DNA of 44,455 bases from Sphingomonas parva (ex Maeng et al. 2020) (GTDB lineage Bacteria; Pseudomonadota; Alphaproteobacteria; Sphingomonadales; Sphingomonadaceae), in contig NZ_SPDV01000039.1 of the NCBI RefSeq assembly GCF_004564275.1, positions 1-44,455 on the forward strand, written 5' to 3'. A model generated the notes under the pieces. That model had not been told where the DNA came from. It searched no databases and saw nothing but the letters and a program-made list of their open reading frames with translations. Made by a program: the position numbers and the translations under genes. This document shows, piece after piece, positions 7,178 to 15,529 of the stretch (positions are counted from its first letter, which is position 1; every line of letters starts with the position of its first letter).

Positions 7178-9004
7178 ATGACCGCAATGCAGACTTTCGC
7201 CGAGGGCGCGCTGACCCTCGAGCAATGGCAGCACGTCGAGGCGCTGGCCGGGACGCTCACCCCGGCGCAGGCGCGCTGGATCAGCGGCTATTTCGCCGGC
7301 CTCGACGCCGGCCTGCTCCGCGCCGGGGCGCCGGCGGGCACTGCAGCCGCGCCGGCCGTGCCGCAGGGCCGGACGCTGACCATCCTCTACGGCACCGAGA
7401 CCGGCAACAGCCGCGATCTCGCCCGCGCGCTCGCCGCTGCGGCAAGCGAGCGCGGCCTCTCGCCCCAGCTCGCCGACATGGCCGATTACAAGACCAGGTT
7501 GCTCAAGGACGAGCAGGACCTGCTGGTCGTGGTCAGCACCTATGGCGAAGGCGATCCGCCGCAGCCGGCGGTCGGCTTCTTCGAGTTCCTCGAAGGCAAG
7601 CGTGCCCCGAAGCTCGACAAGGTCCGCTTCTCCGTCCTTTCGCTCGGCGATTCGACCTACGAGAAATATTGCGAGGCCGGGAAGCGCATCGATCGCCGCC
7701 TCGAGGAACTCGGCGCCAGTCGGATCGGCGATCGGGTCGATTGCGACATCGATTACGAGGAGCCCGCCGCCGCCTGGAGCGGCATCGTCATCGATCGTCT
7801 CGCCGCCGATCTCGCCGCCGCCGCGCCTTCGGCCAGCGGCTTCGCGATCCCGTCGGCCATCCCGACCGCTGCTGCGGCGCCGGTCCACGACAAGAAGAAC
7901 CCGTTCCCGGCGACGGTGATCGAGAACATCTCGATCGTCGGCCGCCACTCGACCAAGGAGACCCGCCACGTCGAGCTCGATCTCGCCGGCTCGGGCCTCG
8001 TCTACGAGCCGGGCGACGCGCTCGGCATCGCCGCCTCGAACGATCCGGCGGTGGTCGCGCAATTGCTCGAGGCGACCGGCCTCTCCGCCGAGGCGCCGGT
8101 CCCGGTCAGGGGCGAGACGCTGACGCTGGCGGAGGCGCTCGGCAGCCGCTTCGAGGTCGCCATCGCCTCGCCGCGCTTCCTCGATCAATGGGCGACGCTC
8201 AGCGGCGCCCGGGAGCTCGCCGAGCTGCGCGCCGAGGATCGCACCGCCGACCGCCTGCTCTTCCTGCGCGGCCACCATGTCGTCGACATCGTCCGCAGAT
8301 ATCCGGTGCCCGGCCTCAACGCCGAGGCGCTGGTCGCCGGCCTGAGGCCGCTCCAGCCGCGCCTCTATTCGATCGCCTCGAGCCTCGCCGCGGCGCCGGA
8401 CGAGGCCCACCTCACCGTCGCCCCGGTCCGCTACGCGCTGCACGGGGAGCCGCGCGCCGGCGTCGCCTCGACCCAGCTCGCCGACCGGATCGAGATCGGC
8501 GACACCCTGCCGGTCTACATCCAGCACAATCCGCACTTCGCGCTGCCGAAGAACGGCGCGCCGATCGTCATGATCGGCGCCGGCACCGGGGTAGCGCCCT
8601 ATCGCGGCTTCCTCCAGGAGCGCGAGGCGACCGGCGCCGGCGGCAGGTCCTGGCTGTTCTTCGGCGAGCGCAACTTTCGCTCCGACTTCCTCTACCAGAC
8701 CGAATGGCAGGGCTGGCTGAAGGAGGGCGTGCTCAGCCGCATGGACGTCGCCTTCTCGCGCGACCGGGGCCAGCCCAAGACCTATGTCCAGCACCGCATG
8801 CTGGAGCAGGCGAAGGACCTCTACGCCTGGCTCGAGGAGGGCGCCCATCTCTACGTCTGCGGCGACGAGAAGAGCATGGCGCGGGACGTCCACGAGACGC
8901 TGATCCGGATCGTGGCCGAGCAGGGCCGCGTCGATCGCGACACCGCCGAAGCCTATGTCCGCAACCTCGCGTCCGACCATCGCTACCAGCGCGACGTCTA
9001 CTGA
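7178..9004 (+). CDS. cysJ: Sulfite reductase [NADPH] flavoprotein subunit (CysJ)
   Basis: The 608-residue flavoprotein passes electrons from NADPH through FAD and FMN to CysI. In order it shows a flavodoxin domain (TILYGTETGNSRDLA; VVSTYGEGDPP; LGDSTYEKYCEAGK), a connecting/FAD domain (RLYSIASS) and an NADPH-binding domain (GAGTGVAPYRGFLQERE; YVCGDEKSMARDV). It ends in the family-typical RYQRDVY. Length is normal. The gene lies 34 bases after cysN and 17 before cysI. No strong Shine-Dalgarno precedes 7178; an ATG three codons further in (7187) is an alternative start. Confidence 0.95.
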   Translation: MTAMQTFAEGALTLEQWQHVEALAGTLTPAQARWISGYFAGLDAGLLRAGAPAGTAAAPAVPQGRTLTILYGTETGNSRDLARALAAAASERGLSPQLADMADYKTRLLKDEQDLLVVVSTYGEGDPPQPAVGFFEFLEGKRAPKLDKVRFSVLSLGDSTYEKYCEAGKRIDRRLEELGASRIGDRVDCDIDYEEPAAAWSGIVIDRLAADLAAAAPSASGFAIPSAIPTAAAAPVHDKKNPFPATVIENISIVGRHSTKETRHVELDLAGSGLVYEPGDALGIAASNDPAVVAQLLEATGLSAEAPVPVRGETLTLAEALGSRFEVAIASPRFLDQWATLSGARELAELRAEDRTADRLLFLRGHHVVDIVRRYPVPGLNAEALVAGLRPLQPRLYSIASSLAAAPDEAHLTVAPVRYALHGEPRAGVASTQLADRIEIGDTLPVYIQHNPHFALPKNGAPIVMIGAGTGVAPYRGFLQEREATGAGGRSWLFFGERNFRSDFLYQTEWQGWLKEGVLSRMDVAFSRDRGQPKTYVQHRMLEQAKDLYAWLEEGAHLYVCGDEKSMARDVHETLIRIVAEQGRVDRDTAEAYVRNLASDHRYQRDVY

Positions 9005-9021
9005 TTTCAGGATCCTCGAAG

Positions 9022-10731
9022 ATGACCACGATCACCGACACCGTCGATCGCAGCACCGACATCTCGCAGCCGCTCGACAGGCTCGGGCCCGACGAGACGC
9101 TGAAGTACAACAGCGACTATCTGCGCGGCACGATCGAGCACGGCCTGCTCGATCGGATCACCGGCAGCGTCAGCTACGAAGACAACAAGCTGATGAAGTT
9201 CCACGGCATCTATCAGCAGGACGATCGCGACATTCGCGACGAGCGGCGGCGGCAGAAGCTGGAGCCGGCCTATACCTTCATGGTCCGCGTGCGGCTGCCC
9301 GGCGGCATCTGCAGCCCCGAGCAATGGCTGAAGATCGACGCGCTCGCCCGCGCCCATGGCGGCAACACGATCCGGCTCACCACCCGCCAGACCTTCCAGT
9401 TCCACTGGGTCCTCAAGGAGGACATCAAGCCCACCATCCAGGGCCTGCACGAGGTGCTGCTCGATACGATCGCGGCGTGCGGCGACGACGCGCGCGGCGT
9501 GATGTGCACCTCCGATCCGTCCGACTCCGCCGTCCATGCCGAGGTCGCCGCGCTCGCCGCCGCGACCAGCCATCACGTCATCCCGCGGGCGCGGGGCTAT
9601 CACGAGATCTGGTACGGAAAGGAGAGGGTGGCGACCTCCGAGGAGGAGGAGCCCTTCTACGGCCGCACCTATCTGCCGCGGAAGTTCAAGATCGGCTTCG
9701 TCATCCCGCCATCGAACGACATCGACGTCTACACCCAGGATCTCGGCTTCATCGCGATCGCCGGACCCGATGGCCTCGAAGGCTTCAACGTCTCGATCGG
9801 CGGCGGCATGGGCCGCACCGACAACGAGCCGCGGACCTATCCGCGCCTGGCCGACGTGATCGGCTTCATCCCCAAGGACCGGCTGATCGAGGCCACCGAC
9901 GCGGTGATGGCGGTGCAGCGCGACTATGGCAACCGCGCCGAGCGCGCCCGCGCCCGCTTCAAATATACGGTCGACGACAAGGGCGTGGAGTGGGTGAAGG
10001 CGGAGATCGAGCGCCGGATGGGCGCGCCGTTCGCCCCGGCGCGGCCGTTCGCCTTCACCTCGAACGGAGACCGGTTCGGCTGGCGCCGGACCGAGACCGG
10101 CCGCTTCGACTACACGCTCTTCATCCAGAACGGACGAGTCTCGAACCTGCCCGGCCGGCCGATGATGGATGGTCTCAGGGCCCTGGCGGGAGTGCATCGC
10201 GGCGCCTTCCGGCTCACCCCGAACCAGAACCTGATCATCGCCGACATCGCCGCGGAAGACCGGCCGGCGATCGAGGCGATCCTCGCCGAGCACGGCCTGG
10301 CCGAGGCCGATCGCCAGAGCGCGCTGCGCCTGAACTCTATCGCCTGCGTCGCGCTGCCGACCTGCGCGCTCGCGATGGCGGAATCGGAGCGCTATCTGCC
10401 GGATCTGATGACCCGCATCGAGGAGATCCTCGCCGCCAACGGGCTTCTCGACGAGCCGATCACGATCCGCATGACCGGCTGCCCGAACGGCTGCGCGCGG
10501 CCCTATGTCGCGGAGATCGCCTTCACCGGCCGGGCTCCCGGCAAGTACAATCTCTATGTCGGCGGCGGCTTCCACGGCGAGCGGCTCAACCGCCTCTATC
10601 GCGAGAATATCGGTGAGGCGGCGATCCTCGAGACGCTCGGCGAGATGCTCGGCCGCTATGCCGCCGAGCGAGCGGCGGGGGAGCATTTCGGCGATTTCGT
10701 CATGCGGGCCGGCTATTTCGACGCGGCCTGA
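9022..10731 (+). CDS. cysI: Sulfite reductase hemoprotein subunit (CysI)
   Basis: The 569-residue siroheme/[4Fe-4S] protein reduces sulfite to sulfide by six electrons. It carries the cluster/siroheme ligand motifs ACVALPTC (C-x5-C) and TGCPNGC (C-x3-C) and the substrate-side segments IRLTTRQTFQFHWV and RGVMCTSDPSDS. The end, FGDFVMRAGYF, is typical. The ATG at 9022 follows cysJ by 17 bases with a moderate SD (GGATCC); the open frame extends far upstream, but that part is only the shadow of cysJ. It is the last gene of the cys operon and converges on the BLUF-like gene with only 15 bases between stops. Confidence 0.96.
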   Translation: MTTITDTVDRSTDISQPLDRLGPDETLKYNSDYLRGTIEHGLLDRITGSVSYEDNKLMKFHGIYQQDDRDIRDERRRQKLEPAYTFMVRVRLPGGICSPEQWLKIDALARAHGGNTIRLTTRQTFQFHWVLKEDIKPTIQGLHEVLLDTIAACGDDARGVMCTSDPSDSAVHAEVAALAAATSHHVIPRARGYHEIWYGKERVATSEEEEPFYGRTYLPRKFKIGFVIPPSNDIDVYTQDLGFIAIAGPDGLEGFNVSIGGGMGRTDNEPRTYPRLADVIGFIPKDRLIEATDAVMAVQRDYGNRAERARARFKYTVDDKGVEWVKAEIERRMGAPFAPARPFAFTSNGDRFGWRRTETGRFDYTLFIQNGRVSNLPGRPMMDGLRALAGVHRGAFRLTPNQNLIIADIAAEDRPAIEAILAEHGLAEADRQSALRLNSIACVALPTCALAMAESERYLPDLMTRIEEILAANGLLDEPITIRMTGCPNGCARPYVAEIAFTGRAPGKYNLYVGGGFHGERLNRLYRENIGEAAILETLGEMLGRYAAERAAGEHFGDFVMRAGYFDAA

Positions 10732-10746
10732 GCAGGCCCGCGGCGC

Positions 10747-11241
10747 TCAGCTCGGGCAGGCCCTGGCGAGCTCGCGGATCATGTAGAGCAGTTGCGACGC
10801 CAGCTCGGCCTGGTCCCGCGCGCCGCGATCGAGCTCGATCAGCGGCGTGATGTATCGGGCCACGTAGAGCGAGCCGCCGCTGTAGACGAGGTCCATTCCC
10901 GGTCGCGGCGGCGCGCCGGCAACGGTCTGTTCGAGCACGACCTTCACCCGCTCGTGACGCGGATCGCCGGCGATGGTGGCCATCACCGCATCGACATGGT
11001 CCTCGGGCCCGTCGACGACTTCGCCGAAATGGCCGCGCGCCGCGACCAGCGCCGAATAGACGCCGAGCGAGGCATTGCGCCGTCGCCCCGCCGCGACGAT
11101 CGCGCGCAGCTGCTCCGCCTCCTCGGTCCGCTCGATGCGGCTGGCGCTGACGAAGAGGAGGGTCTTCAGGGTCGTGCCCTCCTCTGGGCGCCGCCAACCG
11201 GAAGCGGTGCGGGTCTTGCCCTCATGCCGTTTCCGTAACAA
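10747..11241 (-). CDS. BLUF-domain-like protein lacking the photoactive Tyr and Gln
   Basis: The protein (about 140-164 residues) aligns with BLUF blue-light FAD sensors over almost its whole length: LLFVSASR..., the RRRNASLGV helix, HFGEVVDGPEDHVDAVMATI and DPRHERVKVV. In BLUF proteins the strand-1 tyrosine (LIYxS) and the strand-3 glutamine (FxQxxEGP) make the photocycle. Here they read F30 (LLFVS) and Glu (HFGEVVDGP); only the flavin-contacting asparagine (RRRN) remains. It may be a light-insensitive relative or an interaction module. The end given is the first possible TTG (11241). A CTG at 11169 sits 8 bases after a strong GAGGAGG and would start exactly at the domain, so the true start is uncertain. 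Confidence 0.8.
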   Translation of the reverse strand: MLRKRHEGKTRTASGWRRPEEGTTLKTLLFVSASRIERTEEAEQLRAIVAAGRRRNASLGVYSALVAARGHFGEVVDGPEDHVDAVMATIAGDPRHERVKVVLEQTVAGAPPRPGMDLVYSGGSLYVARYITPLIELDRGARDQAELASQLLYMIRELARACPS

Positions 11242-11399
11242 AGTTTCCGAAAGAATTCAATCTTCTGGAAAGTTCGCGGCGGGGCAGCTTATCCCCAGAA
11301 ATCCGCGGTTCTCGGCCCCGATCCGGATTAGTACAGTATCCCATTTTGGCGCCGAATGAGGGTAATGACGGCACCAACGGGGCAGGAGTTCGGAGCCAG

Positions 11400-12062
11400 A
11401 TGCAGCCAATTGTCCATATCGTCGACGACGATCCGTCGGTCAGGGCGTCGATCAGCTTCCTTCTGCGCAGCCACGATTGCGTCAGCGAGATCTATTCGAG
11501 CGCCGAGGAGTTCTTCCGCGACGCGCGCTTCGGGCTCGGCTGCATCCTGCTCGACGTCCGCATGCCGGGGATGGACGGCTTCGCCGCCCAGGCCGAGCTG
11601 ATCCGCCGGGGCGTCGATCTGCCAGTGATCTTCATGAGCGGTCACGGCGACGTTCCCTCGGCCGTTCGGGCGGTGAAGCTCGGCGCCTTCGATTTCCTCG
11701 AGAAGCCGTTCCGCGAGGGCGTGCTGCTGCCGATCGTGCAGCAGGCGTGCGCACTCTCGATGCGCGATCAGCAGCGGCGTGCCCAGCGCAGCGAAGCGGT
11801 GGCGCGCCTCGCCCGCCTCTCCACCCGCGAGACCCAGATCCTGCGCGGTCTCCTCGCCGGCATGACCAACAAGGAGATCGCGCGCCGGTTCGAGATCAGC
11901 CCGCGCACGGTCGAGATGCACCGCGCCAACATGATGCGCGACATGAATTGCGACGCGTTGTCCGATGTCATTCGCCTGGCCATCGAGGCCGAGCTCGAGC
12001 CGCTCGACCGGGCCTCGCCGCCCCAGCACGCCGCCGGGGAGCAGCGCGACCTCGCCGCCTGA
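11400..12062 (+). CDS. FixJ-family response regulator (receiver + LuxR HTH)
   Basis: The 220-residue transcription regulator has a receiver domain (HIVDDDPSVRASI; phospho-acceptor D52 in CILLDVRMPGMDG; SGHGDVP; FLEKPF) and a LuxR/FixJ C-terminal HTH (LSTRETQILRGLLAGMTNKEIARRFEISPRTVEMHRANMM). The start ATG at 11400 gives MQPIVHIVDDD and has a nearby GGAG; the upstream in-frame stretch is non-coding in character. It is divergent from the BLUF-like gene. A cognate kinase is not adjacent, but the FixL-type kinases at 15530-16639 and 19961-22318 are candidates. Confidence 0.92.
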   Translation: MQPIVHIVDDDPSVRASISFLLRSHDCVSEIYSSAEEFFRDARFGLGCILLDVRMPGMDGFAAQAELIRRGVDLPVIFMSGHGDVPSAVRAVKLGAFDFLEKPFREGVLLPIVQQACALSMRDQQRRAQRSEAVARLARLSTRETQILRGLLAGMTNKEIARRFEISPRTVEMHRANMMRDMNCDALSDVIRLAIEAELEPLDRASPPQHAAGEQRDLAA

Positions 12063-12213
12063 AGGCTCTGCGGACGGTGCGTGATCCCGCGCGCGCCGGC
12101 CGCGCCTCGCCGTCGCTCGAAAAAATCCTGCCGACCGCCCTTTCGGAGACACTCTCCCTTGCGGGAACGCGCCCGCACCTTATGCTCGGCGTCGGGCAAA
12201 GAGGTGCGTCTCC

Positions 12214-12600
12214 ATGCGAACCGGAAGCGTGTACCTGGTGGAGGATGATGACGCAGTCCGCGCATCGCTGAGGACGTTGCTCCGGCTGGCGGACTGGACG
12301 GTCACGGATTTCGCCTCCGGCACGGCTTTTGTCGACGCGCTCGCCACGCTCGAACCCGGCTGCGTCATTCTCGACATGCGGATGCCGGACATGGACGGCC
12401 TCGCCGTCATCCAGAAGATGGCCGAGCAGGGCATCGACTGGCCGGTGGTGGTGATGACCGGCCACCCCGATCCCGGCATCGCCGCCGCCGTGCTCAAGCG
12501 CGGCGCGATCGAGTTTCTCGAGAAGCCCTGCCGTGAGGAAGACATGTTCGCGGCGCTCGAGCGCGGCCTCGACGCGCTGGACGGCCGGGCCCGGGGCTGA
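12214..12600 (+). CDS. Single-domain response regulator derived from a FixJ-type protein
   Basis: The 128-residue receiver is complete: YLVEDDDAVRASLRTLL, phospho-acceptor D54 in CVILDMRMPDMDG, MTGHPDPG and FLEKPCREEDM. It ends at a TGA at 12598-12600. Downstream, in the same reading frame, lie remnants of a FixJ DNA-binding domain, so the present product is probably a shortened former transcription factor. It could act as a phosphate sink or protein-interaction regulator for the FixL-type kinases nearby, which is inference. The ATG is supported by a GAGG about nine bases upstream. Confidence 0.88.
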   Translation: MRTGSVYLVEDDDAVRASLRTLLRLADWTVTDFASGTAFVDALATLEPGCVILDMRMPDMDGLAVIQKMAEQGIDWPVVVMTGHPDPGIAAAVLKRGAIEFLEKPCREEDMFAALERGLDALDGRARG

Positions 12601-12780
12601 GGCGACCAATCTCCTGCGTCTGAACCGGTCCCTGTGGTCAGGGGGCGATTGCCGGGCATCCCGGTTCGCACGGCCGAGATGCATCGCACCAGTCTGATCC
12701 GTACGCTGCAGGCGCGCGCGCTCGCCGATGGGGTCCTGCTCGCCACCGAAGCCGGCATGCGGCGCAGGGAAGCGGAGCTG
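12601..12780 (+). pseudogene. Decayed FixJ-type HTH remnant in frame after the receiver
   Basis: After the TGA of the receiver gene the same frame reads VVRGRLPGI, then PVRTAEMHRTSLIRTLQARA and LADGVLLATEAG. This matches the second half of a LuxR/FixJ HTH (SPRTVEMHRANMM...LSDVIRLAIEAE in the neighbour at 11400-12062). The first HTH helices (usually LSxREREVL...GxxNKEIA) are deleted or unrecognisable. So one in-frame stop plus a small deletion broke a full-length regulator. The open frame continues to 12897 but is non-homologous and antisense to the next gene. Confidence 0.7.
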
Positions 12781-12800
12781 CAGCCTGATCGCGCCGCCGC

Positions 12801-15401
12801 TCAGCGCGGCGCGGCGTCGCCCGGAGCGAAGCTGAAGTCGGTCCAGCGGGCGATCCGCTCGGCCGCAGCGTCGGCCGCCACCGGCCGGCCGAAATAATAG
12901 CCCTGGCCCATGCTGCAGCCCTGGGCCGCCAGGCAGACGGCCTGCGTCTCGCTCTCGATGCCCTCGGCGATCGTCCGCAGGCCCAGGCTCTTCCCGAGGC
13001 TGATCAGCGCATTGACGATCGCCGCGTCCTCGGGATCTTCCTCGATGTCGCGAACGAAGCTGCGGTCGATCTTGATGATGTCGACCGGAAAGCGCTTGAG
13101 GTGCGACAGCGAGGCGTAGCCGGTGCCGAAATCGTCCAGGGCGATGCGCACGCCTTCCGACGAGAGCAAGTTGAGCGCGCGATCGACCAGCTCCGAGCCG
13201 CGGCCGAGGAACACCGTCTCCGTCACCTCGAGCTCGAGGCAGGAGGCGGGAACGTCTCCCGCCTTCAGCAGCCCGAGCACGCGCTCGGCGAAATTGTCGC
13301 GCCGGAATTCGGCGGCCGAGGCGTTCACCGCCACCCGGCCGAACGGCAGGCCGCCGTCCAGCCAGCGGCGCATGTCGGCGATCACCCGCTCGAACATACG
13401 ATCGCTGATGCTGGTCGCCAGCTCATTGTCCTCGAACGCGGCGGCGACGCTGCCGGGCAGCTGAAGGCCGCGGTGGCGGTCGCGCCAGCGCAGCAGCGCT
13501 TCGAAGCCGACCAGCTTTCCCGAGTGGAGATCGACCTGCGGCTGGTAGTGCGGCTCGATCGCGTTCGAGGCGAGCGCGCCACGCGCGAGGCTCAGCATCG
13601 ATGCGCGCTGCTGGATGACGGCGCGCATCTCCGGCCGGAACATGGTGACGCGACCACGTCCTTCCGCCTTCGAGACGTAGAGGGCGATGTCGGCGTGCTT
13701 GAACATCGCCTCGGCGCCGTCGAACTCGGCGCGCGAGGTGGTGGCGCCAATGCTGGCGCGGACCTCGATCGACTGGTCTTCGAGGCGGAACGGAATACCG
13801 AGCTGCGCGATGACGCGCTCGGCGATTGCCAGCACCTCTTCGTCGGACGCGGGCTGCGCCAGGAGGATGGCGAACTCGTCGCCGCCGAGCCGCGCCACCG
13901 TGTCGTGCTCGCCCACGGCCTTGCGGATCCTCTCCGCCGAGACCTGGAGGAGCCTGTCGCCGGCATCGTGTCCGAGAGTGTCGTTGATCAGCTTGAAGTC
14001 GTCGAGGTCGACGAGCAGCAGCCCCGCGCAGCAATCCGGGGCGCGGCCGGTGCTGACGGCCTGATGCAGCCGTTCCTGGAAGGTCAGTCGGTTGGCGAGC
14101 CCGGTGAGCGGATCGTGCCGCGCGGCCCAGGTGACCTGGTCCTGCGCCTCCTTGCTCTCGGTGATGTCGCGGATCGCGACGATACTCCGCGTCGTCGTGC
14201 CGCTTTCGTCCCGCACGCGATGGATGTCGAAGGTCAGCCAGCGCACCGCACCCGTGTCGGCGCGGCGGAAGCGGAAGAGCTTGGCGTTCGGCGGGAGCGC
14301 GGGATCCGGATCGTCGCCGTCGATCACGGCGGTCACCACCTTGCGGTCCTCCTCCACGACGCGCTCGAGGAACAGGGCGGTATCGGCGGGGACCTCGGCC
14401 GCGAAACCCAGCATGTCGCGCAATTCGTCCGACCAGCGGCGGGTTCCGGAGGCGTGATCATAATCCCAGATGGCGAGGCCGGTGGCGCGAACGGCGAGGC
14501 GATAGACCTCCTCGACGGAGAGCAGCGCCGCCTCGGCACGTTTTTGATCGTCGATGTCCTCGAGCGTACCGTACCAGCGCACGATCTCGCCTTGCTCGTT
14601 GCGGCGCGCGCCGGCTCGTGCCCGCACCCACAGCCCGCCTCCGTCGAAGCGCCTCATCCGGTATTCGCTGTCGAGGGTCTCGCCGGTCTCGAGCGAATGA
14701 CGCCAGGCGGCCTCGGCCCGTTCCCGGTCGTCCGGATGGACGAACTCCAGCCAGCCGTGGCCGAGCGCGTCGTCGCGCGGCCGGTCGCTGGCCTGGAAGC
14801 CGCGCTGGCTGACCTCGATCAGGCGACCGGAAGGATCGGCGGTCCAGGGGATCTGCGGGCTGAGCTCGACGGTGTAGCGATAATGCTCCTCGCTCTCCCG
14901 AAGCTTTTCCTCGATCGCCTTGCGTTCGGTGATGTCCTGCAGGATGCCGCGGACAGCCGTCACCTGCTTGTGCTCGTCCAGCACCGGGCGGACCTCGGCC
15001 CAGCAGTGGCGGGTCTCGCCGTCGGGACGGATGATGCGGAACTCGGCAGCGTCGTCGCTGCCGCCGGCGATCGTGCTCAGCAGGCGCTGGTGGACGCCGG
15101 CGACATCGTCCGGATGGATGCAGGACAGGGAGCTCTCCAGCGTCGGCTTGTAGGTGGCGCGATCCCGTCCGGCGATCCGGAACATCTCGTCGGACCAGGC
15201 GAATGCCTGCGTTGCGACCGTCCACCGCCAGATGCCGAGCTTGGCGATCCGCTGCGCCTCCGCCAGATCATCGGCCAGGGTCTCGATGCTGGTCGCCAGC
15301 TCCGCGAGCCGTTCCGGGCCCACCGACGCGGTGCGCGGCGGCTCCGTGCGGCGGCGGGGTATCTGCGAGGAAATGTCGTTGTGAGCGTACATGACAGCCA
15401 T
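12801..15401 (-). CDS. PAS-PAS-PAS-GGDEF-EAL c-di-GMP signalling protein
   Basis: The 866-residue protein has three PAS/PAC units (about 45-165, 170-290 and 295-415; PAC endings GILQDITERK, GTLEDIDDQK, AIRDITESKE). A GGDEF domain follows (430-590, motif GGDEF at 506-510) and then an EAL domain (605-855). The EAL residues needed for phosphodiesterase activity are all seen: FEALLRW, VNASAAEF, ELEVTET, ALDDFGTGYASL, IKIDRSFV, AEGIES and QGYYFGRP. Both activities, or a GTP-tuned phosphodiesterase, are possible. No membrane segment was seen, so it is probably cytoplasmic. The start may be 15401 or the ATG three codons on. It lies 128 bases behind the histidine kinase at 15530-16639, same strand, and is probably co-transcribed. 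Confidence 0.93.
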   Translation of the reverse strand: MAVMYAHNDISSQIPRRRTEPPRTASVGPERLAELATSIETLADDLAEAQRIAKLGIWRWTVATQAFAWSDEMFRIAGRDRATYKPTLESSLSCIHPDDVAGVHQRLLSTIAGGSDDAAEFRIIRPDGETRHCWAEVRPVLDEHKQVTAVRGILQDITERKAIEEKLRESEEHYRYTVELSPQIPWTADPSGRLIEVSQRGFQASDRPRDDALGHGWLEFVHPDDRERAEAAWRHSLETGETLDSEYRMRRFDGGGLWVRARAGARRNEQGEIVRWYGTLEDIDDQKRAEAALLSVEEVYRLAVRATGLAIWDYDHASGTRRWSDELRDMLGFAAEVPADTALFLERVVEEDRKVVTAVIDGDDPDPALPPNAKLFRFRRADTGAVRWLTFDIHRVRDESGTTTRSIVAIRDITESKEAQDQVTWAARHDPLTGLANRLTFQERLHQAVSTGRAPDCCAGLLLVDLDDFKLINDTLGHDAGDRLLQVSAERIRKAVGEHDTVARLGGDEFAILLAQPASDEEVLAIAERVIAQLGIPFRLEDQSIEVRASIGATTSRAEFDGAEAMFKHADIALYVSKAEGRGRVTMFRPEMRAVIQQRASMLSLARGALASNAIEPHYQPQVDLHSGKLVGFEALLRWRDRHRGLQLPGSVAAAFEDNELATSISDRMFERVIADMRRWLDGGLPFGRVAVNASAAEFRRDNFAERVLGLLKAGDVPASCLELEVTETVFLGRGSELVDRALNLLSSEGVRIALDDFGTGYASLSHLKRFPVDIIKIDRSFVRDIEEDPEDAAIVNALISLGKSLGLRTIAEGIESETQAVCLAAQGCSMGQGYYFGRPVAADAAAERIARWTDFSFAPGDAAPR

Positions 15402-15476
15402 TGAGCGGCCGGGCGGAATCCCGGCCCTTTCATTCTAGAGCGCCGAGCCTGGGGAGAGTGGCCGGAGAAGGACTTT

Positions 15477-15506
15477 CTGCCGCGATCCTCGCGGGCGAGG
15501 CGGCAG
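15477..15506. repeat. Hairpin between the kinase and the GGDEF-EAL gene
   Basis: CTGCCG and CCTCGC pair with GCGAGG and CGGCAG, with a small asymmetric bulge. The hairpin sits in the 128-base gap between two minus-strand genes. No T-run follows on the minus strand, so it may be an RNA-processing or partial-termination site rather than a full terminator. Confidence 0.35.
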
Positions 15507-15529
15507 CGGCGGGGCTGCTCGGCGCCGGC

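Noticed and set aside
7225-9021. Apparent 1168-codon frame in which cysI would be fused to an upstream domain
   Set aside because: The upstream part is the plus-one shadow of cysJ; CysI length, SD and start at 9022 fit the family.
13101-15404. 767-codon plus-strand ORF antisense to the PAS-GGDEF-EAL gene
   Set aside because: A typical GC-rich antisense open frame; no recognisable domain, and the minus-strand protein has complete motifs throughout.
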